From Lentisphaeria bacterium (GTDB lineage: Bacteria; Verrucomicrobiota; Lentisphaeria; Victivallales; Victivallaceae): 42,229 nt of DNA. Each line of letters starts with the position of its first letter. Positions within the stretch are counted from its first letter, which is position 1. The DNA lies in NCBI GenBank assembly GCA_017507125.1, contig JAFWBQ010000024.1:1-42229 (forward strand), given 5' to 3'. A model generated the notes under the pieces. That model saw only the letters and a program-made list of their open reading frames with translations, was not told where the DNA came from and did not search any database. Shown piece by piece: positions 16,568-24,815 of the stretch. The position numbers were made by a program, and so were the translations under genes.

Positions 16568-17032
16568 TCAGGAGTCAAGTTTGGAACAAACGATCCGCAT
16601 GGCCGAATCAATGATTTTGAGTTCTTCATCACTGCACTCTGCAAAGTATTCGTAGATGAAGTCATCAAGACGGTCATCGATTTCTTTGAGGAACTGCTGC
16701 CCCTCCTCCGTTACGGAAATAACGATATTCCGACGGTCATTGGGGTCCTCTTCACGTTTCAAAACGCCTGTATTGACCAGCTTATCCACAAAAAGGGAGG
16801 CTCCGGCAGAAGTAAGACCGGTGATACTCATAATGGTACCCAGATTGCAAGGCATTGAAAAACGCACCAGCATCAGATGGTTGAATTGTGCCCGGGGAAT
16901 AAGCCGCGAACAATTTTTCCAGTCGCTTTCAAAAAACTGTCTTCTCTTGAGTTCAAGCATGCGGACCATTTTTTTGAAAACGGAAACATCAGGCTGAAAA
17001 TTGTTTTTTTCACAATCACCGTCGGCAGTCAT
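16568..17032 (-). CDS. MarR-family transcriptional regulator
   Basis: A 154-residue winged-helix regulator. The recognition region reads TSAGASLFVDKLVNTGVLKR and the wing EDPNDRRNIVISVTEEG, which is the MarR signature, flanked by long helices for dimerisation (about 15-50 and 120-150). Its start codon overlaps the stop of the secretin gene by one base (TAATG), so it is almost surely translated from the same mRNA. That makes it a candidate regulator of the secretin operon or of an envelope function. No ligand can be inferred. No palindromic operator was identified with confidence upstream of the secretin genes. Confidence 0.88.
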   Translation of the reverse strand: MTADGDCEKNNFQPDVSVFKKMVRMLELKRRQFFESDWKNCSRLIPRAQFNHLMLVRFSMPCNLGTIMSITGLTSAGASLFVDKLVNTGVLKREEDPNDRRNIVISVTEEGQQFLKEIDDRLDDFIYEYFAECSDEELKIIDSAMRIVCSKLDS

Positions 17033-19323
17033 TATTTATGCTCCTGATATGAATCGTTAATGCGTTCTGAAAGTTTATCAAGACGTCTTACACGATCAGC
17101 GCGATCTCCATCAAGAAGATACTGCTGGAAGAGCATGTTGCCGATGGGACTGTTCACGCCCTTGTTGACCTGTTTGATGATCTTGCCGACATTTTCCTGA
17201 ACATCAGCGCCCAACTTGTCATCGGGGTTGGAAAGTTCAACACGGGCGATGAGCACCAGCTGGGACTGCTTGATGGATTCAGTCTCAGTGGAGAAAAGTC
17301 TGCCGATGATGGGAAGATCCTTGAAGAAAGGAAGTCCGGCATTACCACGGACAGATTCGCTCTTGCGGAGACCGCCGATGACGAACTCCTGAGGCTCATA
17401 ACCGATCTGGACGGTGGTGGAAGTTCCGGATTTGCTGGTACGGGCAGAGCCGTCGGAGTTCCAGCCCATGAGAGAGATGCTGTCAAGTTCAAAGCGCAGT
17501 TTGGCAGCTTTTCCGGTAACGACAGGGACGACCTCCAAGTCAAATTTGAAACCTTCCTGGACCATGGGGTACTGGAGCCAGCCGTGGATGATTCCGGGAG
17601 CGGAACTTGCCTGATCACGGTTGGTGTAACCGTTGTAGTAACCGGGAGCGACCCAGTTGCCGCTTTCGTTGACATAACCGCCGATGTACTTGGAAAGCTC
17701 ACTGGTTCCGAGAATTTTCATTCCGTCTTTCACCTGCTTTTCAGCTTCTGCATAGATGCCTTCGTAGCATGCTTCGTAAGCTGCATCATACTGGGCCTTG
17801 TAGTACTGCTCAAACATAGGAGTTCCGGGCTGCAACCCCATCTGAGTCAATGCGGCAGTAACCTTTTCAGCAGCCATCTGGGGAGCTTTTTCAGCGGCAA
17901 TCTTTGCAGCGACCTGGGGAGTCAGAAGTTTTTTCTGAGTTCTGGTAAGCTGAGAGAGAACATCACCATAGAGAGAAGTTCCGGTCTGGATACCCATGAC
18001 ACGCTGGGTGTAAGTGATGTGCTGGAGGAATTTCTCAGGCATGGCACCGATGAGAGATTCAGCAAGAGCGGAGGGATTGTCGCGTCCGACCTTGGCATAG
18101 AGACCGGCAAGTTCCTGATAGGGCATGATCTTGTTGATACCTTCACGCATGATGGTGTCGGGGTTGAGGTCGGCGTAAGCGAACTCTCCGGTACCTTCAG
18201 CAATGGTGGTAGCTCCGGCGGTGTAGTAGGTGCGGTCATAGAAGAAACCGGTGTTGACAGAAACATGAGAAGCACGGCGGTTCTGAGCCACGAGGGTTCC
18301 CTGAGCGAGGCACTTGGCTTTGCCGATGGAGGTCATGAAGTCCAGATAGCGGGTGTTCCATTTGGGGTTGAAGTTCCAGTAGGAGGTACGGTTCCAGCCG
18401 TTGTCGTGGACACCGCTGGTGAAGAAGGTACCCCAGTTGCGGCGGGAAGTCATACCGGCAGAAAAGAAGTCCACACCTTCGTTGTTCTTCCAGCTCTGGA
18501 AGTCCACACCGATACGGTCATCGTTTTCAGCGTAGATCTCAAGAACTCTGTAAGAGATCTTCACTTCGGGGATGGCACGGTCATATTTCTGGAGCAGCTT
18601 GCGCATCTCTTTCCAGCTCCACTCGGGAGCCTTGATCAAAAGAGCATTCAGCTCACCGTCAACCATGATGCAGGAGGGGGCAACAACGAACTGGGGATCC
18701 AGTTCGTGAGAGCCGACTTTGAGCAGCATGGAACGCAGATTGGCAGCACGGCTGATCCGGGGGAAATAGACATAGACACCGGCATCAGGAGCGTAGGAAA
18801 GTCCCTTGCGGTCAAGGGATTTGATGATACTGTCGATTCCCTTTCCTGCTTTGCTGTCTTTGAAACGGTATTCTTCAGCAGAAACCAGAACCACCCCGGT
18901 ACCGTCATTCTTCTTGACAGCCATGACCTGAGCAGGGCTGGCGCTGATGCTGCGGGAGCCCACAGCAGCTTCAAGATAGCTGCGGACAGCATAGGGATCG
19001 GCATATTTCAGGGTATAGGGTTTGGTGATCACAAAGGGATCGGCGTTGTCACGGATGACCTTCACCTCTTTGGTGGAGTCCTTGACATCAATTTTCAGCT
19101 GAGCCTGAACATTGCTGGGAGCGTAGCCGCCGGTGGTTCCGTTGTTCATGTAACGGGGAGTACCGGGAATAGCCTGAGGAACGATAGAAACCTCTCTGCT
19201 GCCGGTGTTGTTGCCGACGGGCATGGGAAGCATCTGAGCCGCAGGGGCACCGCCCTGATTCTGACATCCGCAGAAAAGGAAACCTGCCGCTGCTGCGGAA
19301 ATAAGGATTTTTTTGCTGTTCAT
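17032..19323 (-). CDS. Secretin-like outer-membrane lipoprotein with helical insertion
   Basis: A 763-residue protein of the secretin (GspD/PilQ) superfamily. The N-terminus resembles a lipoprotein signal (FLFCGC, Cys20), followed by a low-complexity Pro/Gly/Asn-rich region to about 75 and N-domain-like segments to about 250. The secretin core starts near IPEVKISYRVLEIYAE (about 251) and ends with GLPFFKDLPIIGRLFS and QLVLIARVEL (about 663-696), the C-terminal hallmark of secretins. Between about 388 and 550 there is a long insertion rich in Ala, Glu, Gln and Tyr that looks alpha-helical, which is unusual within this beta domain. It overlaps both neighbours by one base. It probably forms or lines an outer-membrane pore; no GspE/F/L/M partners lie in the window. 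Confidence 0.75.
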   Translation of the reverse strand: MNSKKILISAAAAGFLFCGCQNQGGAPAAQMLPMPVGNNTGSREVSIVPQAIPGTPRYMNNGTTGGYAPSNVQAQLKIDVKDSTKEVKVIRDNADPFVITKPYTLKYADPYAVRSYLEAAVGSRSISASPAQVMAVKKNDGTGVVLVSAEEYRFKDSKAGKGIDSIIKSLDRKGLSYAPDAGVYVYFPRISRAANLRSMLLKVGSHELDPQFVVAPSCIMVDGELNALLIKAPEWSWKEMRKLLQKYDRAIPEVKISYRVLEIYAENDDRIGVDFQSWKNNEGVDFFSAGMTSRRNWGTFFTSGVHDNGWNRTSYWNFNPKWNTRYLDFMTSIGKAKCLAQGTLVAQNRRASHVSVNTGFFYDRTYYTAGATTIAEGTGEFAYADLNPDTIMREGINKIMPYQELAGLYAKVGRDNPSALAESLIGAMPEKFLQHITYTQRVMGIQTGTSLYGDVLSQLTRTQKKLLTPQVAAKIAAEKAPQMAAEKVTAALTQMGLQPGTPMFEQYYKAQYDAAYEACYEGIYAEAEKQVKDGMKILGTSELSKYIGGYVNESGNWVAPGYYNGYTNRDQASSAPGIIHGWLQYPMVQEGFKFDLEVVPVVTGKAAKLRFELDSISLMGWNSDGSARTSKSGTSTTVQIGYEPQEFVIGGLRKSESVRGNAGLPFFKDLPIIGRLFSTETESIKQSQLVLIARVELSNPDDKLGADVQENVGKIIKQVNKGVNSPIGNMLFQQYLLDGDRADRVRRLDKLSERINDSYQEHK

Positions 19324-20858
19324 TATTTGTCACCTTTCTTAGCAGACTTCTTTTCAGTTTTTTTCACTTCTTCTTTTTTCTCAAAGAAACTCTTGATGGG
19401 ATAATCTTTGCGTCTGTCGATCCCGGTGGTGGCGCTGACATGCTTTCTGCTGCCGACGGTGGCATCAACAGGAGTGGCTTCAGCGGTGATCACGATGTAG
19501 GTGCGCTCCTGGATCTTGGTGGTGGTGCTGAAAAGATATTTGAGAATGGGAATACGGCAGAGGATAGGCAGACCGATGGTCTGTTCGACCCAGTTTTCTT
19601 TTTCATAGACCGCAAGGATCTTTTCAGTGCCGAAAGAGATGGTGGAGGAACCGGCGAAGCTCACTGCGTTGGAAAGTTCAGAACCGGTATTGCCGCGCTC
19701 AACAACACTTTTCAGATAAAGAGCATAGTTAAAAATCAGACCGCCCTTGCCGTTCTTGCCGGGCATACAGACAAAAGGATTGATGATCTGGGCTTCAAGC
19801 TGAGGAGCATCTGTCTGTCTGGAGCCATCGGCATTTTCAATATAGCTCTTACCGATGAAGGTACGGCCGAGGCTGTTTTTACCGATGGTCTGATATTCAG
19901 GGGTCATGGAAATTGAGTAGACAAAGGGAGCTTTGCTCATATCCTTGAGCTGGGTTGCCTGAAGAGTACGGAACTGAGCCATGGAACTGACAGGAGTGCT
20001 GATCATACGCAGTTCAGCGTGAGAAGCAATGCTGGCATTTCCGGACTGCTGGAGACAGCGGATGAAGCTCATGTCAAACTGGGGAGCAGTGAAGAAACCG
20101 CCGGCAGCCCAGGTGGCAGAAGTTGCAACATTCAAAGCGCCGTTGAGGACTTCATCCATAAAAAGATGGCCGACATTGTAGCCGACGTTGAAAAGGTTGA
20201 CACCGGGACCGTTCTTCCATGCAAGATAGTCAAAACCCCAGTCCTTGAGGTCGCTGTCACGGAGCTCGTAGTAGTTGAGACGGACATTGACCTGGGGAAG
20301 AGGCTGATCAAGGAACTCAACATATTTAAGAGTCTTCCTGGCAGCATCGGCCTGATCGCGCCAGAAAATGGTGTTGGTTTCTTTGTTCACATAAGCTGCA
20401 CCGACAGAGGAACCGCTGGTGTTGTTGATAATGCTGGCAAACTGACTGGCAGCACGGTACTTGGGGGTGTAGGCAATGCGGGAAATACCGGTGCCTTCAA
20501 TACCGCTTTTGTTCATCTTGCCGGGAGTGTCAAGAGCAGCGATGATTTTATCAACATAGGGCATAAACTCCTGAGCGGTGGAAACCAGCAGAGCTTCGCG
20601 TTTGCCATTGACAGAGGTCACGCGGCGCACGGAGGAGTTGGCGCTGTAACGCTTGATGGCAGAGTTGATAAAGGGAAGAATAGATTCAGAAGAAACATTC
20701 TTCAACTCATAGACCTTGCTGTCAAAACGCACCTGAGCATCAGACTGGATCAGGTGGATCGTGCGGACAGCACCATCTTTTTTTCCGTCAGCGGCAACCG
20801 CCGGCAGAATCGCCAAAGCGGTGAAAACCGCAAGGGCTGAACAAATTTTTTTGTTCAT
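19323..20858 (-). CDS. Secretin-like protein, paralogue of the next gene
   Basis: A 511-residue exported secretin-superfamily protein. The signal peptide is MNKKICSALAVFTALAILPAVAA. An N-domain-like region follows (YELKNVSSESILPFINSAI). The core starts at LPQVNVRLNYYELRDSD, which lines up with the equivalent part of the downstream 763-residue protein (DYLAWKNGPGVNLF against DFQSWKNNEGVDFF), so the two are paralogues. The end of the core is IGLPILCRIPILKYLFS and YIVITAEA. A Lys/Glu-rich tail follows (about 485-511), which may bind a partner or peptidoglycan. AAAGG precedes the ATG. The downstream secretin gene overlaps the stop by one base. Possible homo- or hetero-multimeric pore is inference. 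Confidence 0.78.
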   Translation of the reverse strand: MNKKICSALAVFTALAILPAVAADGKKDGAVRTIHLIQSDAQVRFDSKVYELKNVSSESILPFINSAIKRYSANSSVRRVTSVNGKREALLVSTAQEFMPYVDKIIAALDTPGKMNKSGIEGTGISRIAYTPKYRAASQFASIINNTSGSSVGAAYVNKETNTIFWRDQADAARKTLKYVEFLDQPLPQVNVRLNYYELRDSDLKDWGFDYLAWKNGPGVNLFNVGYNVGHLFMDEVLNGALNVATSATWAAGGFFTAPQFDMSFIRCLQQSGNASIASHAELRMISTPVSSMAQFRTLQATQLKDMSKAPFVYSISMTPEYQTIGKNSLGRTFIGKSYIENADGSRQTDAPQLEAQIINPFVCMPGKNGKGGLIFNYALYLKSVVERGNTGSELSNAVSFAGSSTISFGTEKILAVYEKENWVEQTIGLPILCRIPILKYLFSTTTKIQERTYIVITAEATPVDATVGSRKHVSATTGIDRRKDYPIKSFFEKKEEVKKTEKKSAKKGDK

Positions 20859-20904
20859 TGTTTTTTCCTTTCTTTTACTTATTCAGCAGAATTTTAAGTA
20901 AACA

Positions 20905-20941
20905 CTAAAAACAAATAAAGACCGCTAAACTGACGGTCCTT
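20905..20941 (-). terminator. Terminator or attenuator between the lipoprotein and secretin genes
   Basis: An 8-bp stem (20934-20941 with 20917-20924 on the minus strand), followed by a T-rich run TTTATTTGTTTTT. No good promoter was found between it and the secretin gene, so it may act as an attenuator within one operon starting at 21477-21505. Confidence 0.6.
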
Positions 20942-20953
20942 ATTGATCAAAAA

Positions 20954-21421
20954 TCAAAGAAAGTTGAATCCCATCACCAGAAGCTGATCCTTGGCGGTTC
21001 TGCCGGTGATGACCCGGAAAAGAGCTTCGCTGAAAAATTCTTTTTCTTTCCCGCTCTCTTTATCCTTGCCGGTACGCTTGAAACGGATTTTCCAGACGTG
21101 AAGTTTAAAAGTTACAAATTCGAGTTCTGTAAGATAGGTAAAAGAGACAGGAGTTCCGAGAGAGCGGGTCATGTTCTGACGCGTCTCTTCAAACTTTTTC
21201 ACATCAAACTCCTTCAGATTCTCAGGAGCAAGGTTCCGGCAGAAACCGGCCGGGTCATTATTCATAAAACAGATAAGAAGCTGACGGGAAAGTTTATACT
21301 CTGCCGTCGCAGGCTCCCCCTGCCGTTTTTCCGGCGCCAACTCCCGAACCGTGGCACATCCGGCAACAAAGAAAAGAATTACCGCAACAGACAAAACGGA
21401 AAAAATCTGACCTCTTTTCAT
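20954..21421 (-). CDS. Small hypothetical lipoprotein
   Basis: A 155-residue protein with a lipoprotein signal (MKRGQIFSVLSVAVILFFVAGC, lipobox VAGC; quoted in pieces elsewhere as Cys22). The mature part has a helix-rich section (YKLSRQLLICFMNNDPAGFC) and a mixed alpha/beta end (WKIRFKRTG, FSEALFRVITG, QLLVMGFNFL), the style of small NTF2-like or DUF-type periplasmic domains that follow lipoprotein signals. No function can be given. AAGGTAG precedes the ATG. A near-consensus promoter is 56 bases upstream, and the secretin pair lies 95 bases downstream after a hairpin, so the protein may be a pilotin-like partner (a speculation based only on position and lipidation). Confidence 0.75.
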   Translation of the reverse strand: MKRGQIFSVLSVAVILFFVAGCATVRELAPEKRQGEPATAEYKLSRQLLICFMNNDPAGFCRNLAPENLKEFDVKKFEETRQNMTRSLGTPVSFTYLTELEFVTFKLHVWKIRFKRTGKDKESGKEKEFFSEALFRVITGRTAKDQLLVMGFNFL

Positions 21422-21476
21422 AAAAAGCTACCTTAAATTAAAAATATTTTTGTAAAAATATCTTGCAATATTAGAT

Positions 21477-21505
21477 AATATACACCTGAATTCATATTTT
21501 GTCAA
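21477..21505 (-). promoter_or_regulatory. Near-consensus sigma70 promoter for the lipoprotein/secretin region
   Basis: On the minus strand TTGACA (21500-21505), 17-base spacer, TATATT (21477-21482) preceded by GTG as in extended -10 promoters. It is the strongest promoter match in the window. Confidence 0.75.
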
Positions 21506-21587
21506 GTATTTTTGACTAAAAATATCTAAATCTGTTAGATTTTTTATTATTTCCTTAATTATAAAAAGAGCCGGAAAATCAAGGCAT

Positions 21588-21618
21588 AAAAAAACTCCCC
21601 TCAAAAAGAGAGGAGTTT
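21588..21618 (-). terminator. Terminator after rubrerythrin
   Basis: AAACTCC (21592-21598) pairs with GGAGTTT (21612-21618), with partial inner pairing, and on the minus strand a run of T follows. It lies 54 bases past the rubrerythrin stop. Confidence 0.8.
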
Positions 21619-21671
21619 CACTCTTATCCGGCAGAGATCAAATCAGTGCCGGTAAAAACTCTGAAGAGTTA

Positions 21672-22208
21672 TCAGTAGTTCTTTGCCTCAAGCTCAAAGT
21701 AGGCTTTGGGGTGCTTACAGGTGGGGCAGACTTCGGGAGCTTTTTCACCGATGTAAATATGTCCGCAGTTGCGGCACTCCCAGCGGTTCTCACCGGTACG
21801 GACCCAGACTTCGCCTGATTCGATATTGGCGATAAGTTTCCGGTAACGCTCTTCGTGACGCTTCTCAATGGCGGCAACGCGCTCGAGGACACGGGCAAGC
21901 TCGGTATAACCTTCCTGCTCAGCTTCGATAGCAAAAGTACGGTACATTTCAGTCCACTCTTCATGCTCACCGGCGGCAGCTGCGGCGAGATTTTCCAGAG
22001 TGCTGCCGATGCCGCCCAGTTCCTTGAACCAGAGTTTTGCATGTTCTTTTTCATTATTGGCAGTCTGCTCAAAGATGGCTGCAATCTGCTCGTAGCCCTC
22101 CTTTTTTGCCTTGGAGGCGAAATAAGTGTATTTGTTGCGAGCCTGAGATTCGCCGGCAAAAGCGTACTCAAGATTCTTCCAGGTCTTGGAATTTTTGTCG
22201 ATAGCCAT
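21672..22208 (-). CDS. rbr: Rubrerythrin
   Basis: A 178-residue peroxide reductase with two domains. The N-terminal four-helix di-iron domain shows [26 protein letters not shown], a mid-domain Glu motif in FAIEAEQEG and IEKRHEERY, providing the Glu/His ligands. The C-terminal rubredoxin domain carries two CxxC knuckles, [10 protein letters not shown] and VCPTCKHP. It removes hydrogen peroxide in strict anaerobes. The open frame extends 35 codons upstream, but AGGAG sits eight bases before the ATG at 22208, while the preceding ATG is too close to it. It is followed by its own terminator, and upstream a hairpin separates it from the oxidoreductase gene. Confidence 0.95.
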   Translation of the reverse strand: MAIDKNSKTWKNLEYAFAGESQARNKYTYFASKAKKEGYEQIAAIFEQTANNEKEHAKLWFKELGGIGSTLENLAAAAAGEHEEWTEMYRTFAIEAEQEGYTELARVLERVAAIEKRHEERYRKLIANIESGEVWVRTGENRWECRNCGHIYIGEKAPEVCPTCKHPKAYFELEAKNY

Positions 22209-22239
22209 TTTCATTACTCCTAAAAGTTTGATTTTTCGG

Positions 22240-22267
22240 GACACAAAACACCCCGCAAGGAGCGGGG
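22240..22267 (-). terminator. Probable terminator after the second Gfo/Idh gene
   Basis: CCCCGC (22251-22256) pairs with GCGGGG (22262-22267), followed on the minus strand by TGTTTTGTG. It falls between the oxidoreductase stop at 22310 and the rubrerythrin start. Confidence 0.6.
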
Positions 22268-22309
22268 CGTCTGACTCTTGTTTTAATTTAGCAGATGATT
22301 TACAAAATG

Positions 22310-23608
22310 TCAAGCCTGTGAATCACAAAAGGAGTCAAAATCTTCGATCCGTCTCTTTTCCATCATGGCGGCGTCAGCGGCAAAGACCAACTGATTACCG
22401 ATAACGGAGTCGCAGAGATCGGTTGAAGAGATGGAGGGTTTCTCACCGTTGATGCGGGCAACGAAGTCCTCAACCAGACGGAGGTCACCGCCACCGTGTC
22501 CTGCTGCGTCGGTGACTTTCACGTCAATGACCTCCTCGGAGTAATCATGTCCGGGGCGCAGGTCATGTTTACGCAGCACGAATTTCTCCTGGCTCATGAA
22601 GCCTTCAATCTCACCTTCGGTTCCCACGATGTGGATCCGGCGGTCGGCACGGCAGGTGTCGGCGATAAGCTGATGGGTGGCAACGCATCCGTTTTCAAAG
22701 TCCACGATAACACTCTGGCGGTCCACCTGATCGTTGTTGCATTTCCAGGCGCAGCAGGAGTGGGGATTGGCGGGATCCATCAGTTTGGCAAGGCGGTTCT
22801 CAGGCGTATTGAGTTCCTTGCGGTAGTCGAATTCGGGCCAGACATAGCTTGCCCAGCGCTCGGGATGGTCGAGATACATCCGCTTTGAAGAAAAGTCGCA
22901 TTCATCCACAAGGGGACAGTTCAGCAGACAGTGGGTGCCGGCGTTGGCAGGGGCATTTTCTTTGCAGAACCAACGGAGTCCGCCAAAACTGTCAACACGA
23001 ACGGGCTTGGAGCCGGAAGTCATCCAGGAAACAAGGTCCATGTCGTGGCAGCATTTCGCCATAAGCATACTGGTACGGCAGTCGACAGAATTGCCCCACT
23101 TGCCGCGGACAAAACAGGTTGCGAAATGGTGATAGCTCACATATTCAGCAGTGGAAAGGGTGATCATCTTACCGATTTCGCCATCCAGGATCCTTTTTTT
23201 GATCTCGGCATAGAAAGGCGCATAACGCAGCACATGACAGATCATCACCACCTTGCCGGCTTTCTCCTGAGCAGAGCGGAGCGCATTGAGTTCTTTAAGA
23301 CTGATGGCAACAGGCTTTTCAAGAAGGATGTGGTATCCCTTCTCAAGCAGCGGAATGGAAGTGGGAACATGAAGTTCATCCATAGTCCCGTTGATGATGG
23401 CATCAGCAAGTTTAGGTTTTGAACAAAGTTCATCCACGTCGTGAAAGAGCATGGAGTCATCAAGACCGAACTCACGCTGAACCGCTGCACGACGGTCCGG
23501 AAGGGGATCCACCACACCAGTGATCTTGAACTGATCGGGATGCTGATGGGCATACTGAGCGTAACACAAAGACCGGTGACCGGCGCCGACAATAATTGCT
23601 TCTACCAT
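22310..23608 (-). CDS. Gfo/Idh/MocA-family oxidoreductase with Cys-rich insert
   Basis: A 432-residue oxidoreductase. The Rossmann start is [17 protein letters not shown], then [17 protein letters not shown], and [18 protein letters not shown] carries the family Lys-Pro motif. The C-terminal domain has [14 protein letters not shown]. Residues about 225-300 contain a Cys-rich insert with [11 protein letters not shown] and HSCCAWKC, a form found in a recognised branch of this family where the Cys may bind a metal. The substrate is unknown. AGAAGG precedes the ATG by a suitable gap and a promoter is found upstream. It is followed by a terminator and is probably monocistronic. Confidence 0.88.
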   Translation of the reverse strand: MVEAIIVGAGHRSLCYAQYAHQHPDQFKITGVVDPLPDRRAAVQREFGLDDSMLFHDVDELCSKPKLADAIINGTMDELHVPTSIPLLEKGYHILLEKPVAISLKELNALRSAQEKAGKVVMICHVLRYAPFYAEIKKRILDGEIGKMITLSTAEYVSYHHFATCFVRGKWGNSVDCRTSMLMAKCCHDMDLVSWMTSGSKPVRVDSFGGLRWFCKENAPANAGTHCLLNCPLVDECDFSSKRMYLDHPERWASYVWPEFDYRKELNTPENRLAKLMDPANPHSCCAWKCNNDQVDRQSVIVDFENGCVATHQLIADTCRADRRIHIVGTEGEIEGFMSQEKFVLRKHDLRPGHDYSEEVIDVKVTDAAGHGGGDLRLVEDFVARINGEKPSISSTDLCDSVIGNQLVFAADAAMMEKRRIEDFDSFCDSQA

Positions 23609-23657
23609 TTTTCAACCTTCTAAAGAGTTTTCAAGTTGACGGATTGACATTGATTAT

Positions 23658-23686
23658 AGTATAGTATCAAATCAAATAAAAAGCAA
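23658..23686 (-). promoter_or_regulatory. Probable promoter for the second Gfo/Idh gene
   Basis: On the minus strand TTGCTT (23681-23686), 17-base spacer, TATACT (23658-23663). A perfect TATAAT overlaps it by one base at 23653-23658 but has no fitting -35. Confidence 0.45.
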
Positions 23687-23813
23687 TGGATTTTTCTGCT
23701 TTATTGTGGACTTTTTCGCACAAAGTGCAGATTTATACACTTCTCTCATCTTTTCTGACACACCTATAATATATTACAGGAAAGAAGAAAAATCAACTTT
23801 TCACCACTTTCTC

Positions 23814-23842
23814 TTGACAGGAAGCCTGAGATATGTTATATT
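23814..23842 (+). promoter_or_regulatory. Sigma70 promoter for the secreted SGNH hydrolase
   Basis: TTGACA (23814-23819), 17-base spacer, TATATT (23837-23842), 41 bases before the ATG at 23884. The rest of the 275-base divergent region 23609-23883 is AT-rich; I see no gene in it. Confidence 0.72.
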
Positions 23843-23883
23843 AACAGTCGTCATACTTCGTAAAACAACAAAGGGAGAAAAAA

Positions 23884-24708
23884 ATGTTCAAAACGATATC
23901 CGCCATTCTGTGCCTTTCACTTATTCTTACACTGGCAGCCGGAGAGTTTCAGATCAAAAACAAAAACCGTGTTGCCTTTCTCGGCGACTCCATTACCCAG
24001 CAGGGGCAGCGCCGGGAGGCGGGATATGTCAATCTGGTCATCCAGATGCTCAAGTCCCGGGGAGTCACGATCACCCCGATCAAGGCGGGGATCAGCGGAC
24101 ACAAATCCAATCAGATGCTTGCCAGACTCCAGAAAGATGTCATAAACAAAAAAGCGGACTTCCTCTTCCTGAGCTGCGGCGTCAACGATGTCTGGCATGG
24201 TAAAAGGGGTGTTCCTCTGGAACAGTACAAAAAGAATATCACTGCCATTGTGGAAAAAGCTCAGAAAGCCGGCATCAAAGTCTGCATCATGACTGCCACC
24301 ATGATCGGCGAAGATCCCAATAATGCCAACAACAAAAAACTTGCCGCCTACAATGATTTTCTGCGCAAACTTGCTTCTGAAAAGAAATGTCTTCTTGCCG
24401 ACACCAACGCTGCCATGCAGAAAGCTCTTGCGGCACTGAAAAAGGAGTACCCCAAGTCCCGCGGACCTCTGCTGACCTCAGACGGAGTCCACATGTCTCC
24501 CGCAGGGGATATGATGATGGCGCGCTGCCTGCTTGAGACCGTCGGCATCCCCAAAGGGGAAATCGACTTCACAAAACTTCCCTGCAAAGGGGAAGTCAGA
24601 CTCATGGTGCCGCTGAGCTTTTACAACGAGATCTACAAACGCAATCTGAGTGCCGGCGGAAACACCGGAAATGTTGACAGACAGATAAACCTTTCCGTCA
24701 GGAAGTGA
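23884..24708 (+). CDS. Secreted SGNH/GDSL-family hydrolase
   Basis: A 274-residue exported esterase-type enzyme. The signal peptide is about MFKTISAILCLSLILTLAAG. The four SGNH blocks are present: FLGDSITQQG (Ser), KAGISGHKS (Gly), SCGVNDVWHG (Asn) and SDGVHMSPAG (Asp and His). Such proteins remove acetyl or other acyl groups from glycans, or act as lipases. The C-terminal 60 residues (from EIDFTKLPCKG) are outside the core fold and their role is unknown. AAAGGGAG precedes the ATG at the right distance. The gene is preceded by a strong promoter; no clear terminator follows, but the PurF-like gene has its own promoter. Confidence 0.88.
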   Translation: MFKTISAILCLSLILTLAAGEFQIKNKNRVAFLGDSITQQGQRREAGYVNLVIQMLKSRGVTITPIKAGISGHKSNQMLARLQKDVINKKADFLFLSCGVNDVWHGKRGVPLEQYKKNITAIVEKAQKAGIKVCIMTATMIGEDPNNANNKKLAAYNDFLRKLASEKKCLLADTNAAMQKALAALKKEYPKSRGPLLTSDGVHMSPAGDMMMARCLLETVGIPKGEIDFTKLPCKGEVRLMVPLSFYNEIYKRNLSAGGNTGNVDRQINLSVRK

Positions 24709-24746
24709 TTTTTTAAGAATATTTCAAAATTTTCACACCTCTGCAT

Positions 24747-24775
24747 TTGAAAAAATTGCTCCTGTGTGATAAATT
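24747..24775 (+). promoter_or_regulatory. Promoter for the PurF-like gene
   Basis: TTGAAA (24747-24752), 17-base spacer, TAAATT (24770-24775), about 40 bases before the ATG at 24816. Confidence 0.5.
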
Positions 24776-24815
24776 TAGCAACGGTCATTCTTGAAAACGG
24801 AAATGGGATATAATT

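Noticed and set aside
17584..19404. 606-aa open frame on the plus strand across the secretin lipoprotein gene
   Set aside because: It mirrors the codon pattern of the opposite strand; it lacks a ribosome site and known motifs, so it is a shadow.
21521..21552. AT-rich hairpin ATCTAA...TTAGAT followed by T on the plus strand
   Set aside because: No plus-strand gene ends near it; probably a chance structure in AT-rich DNA.
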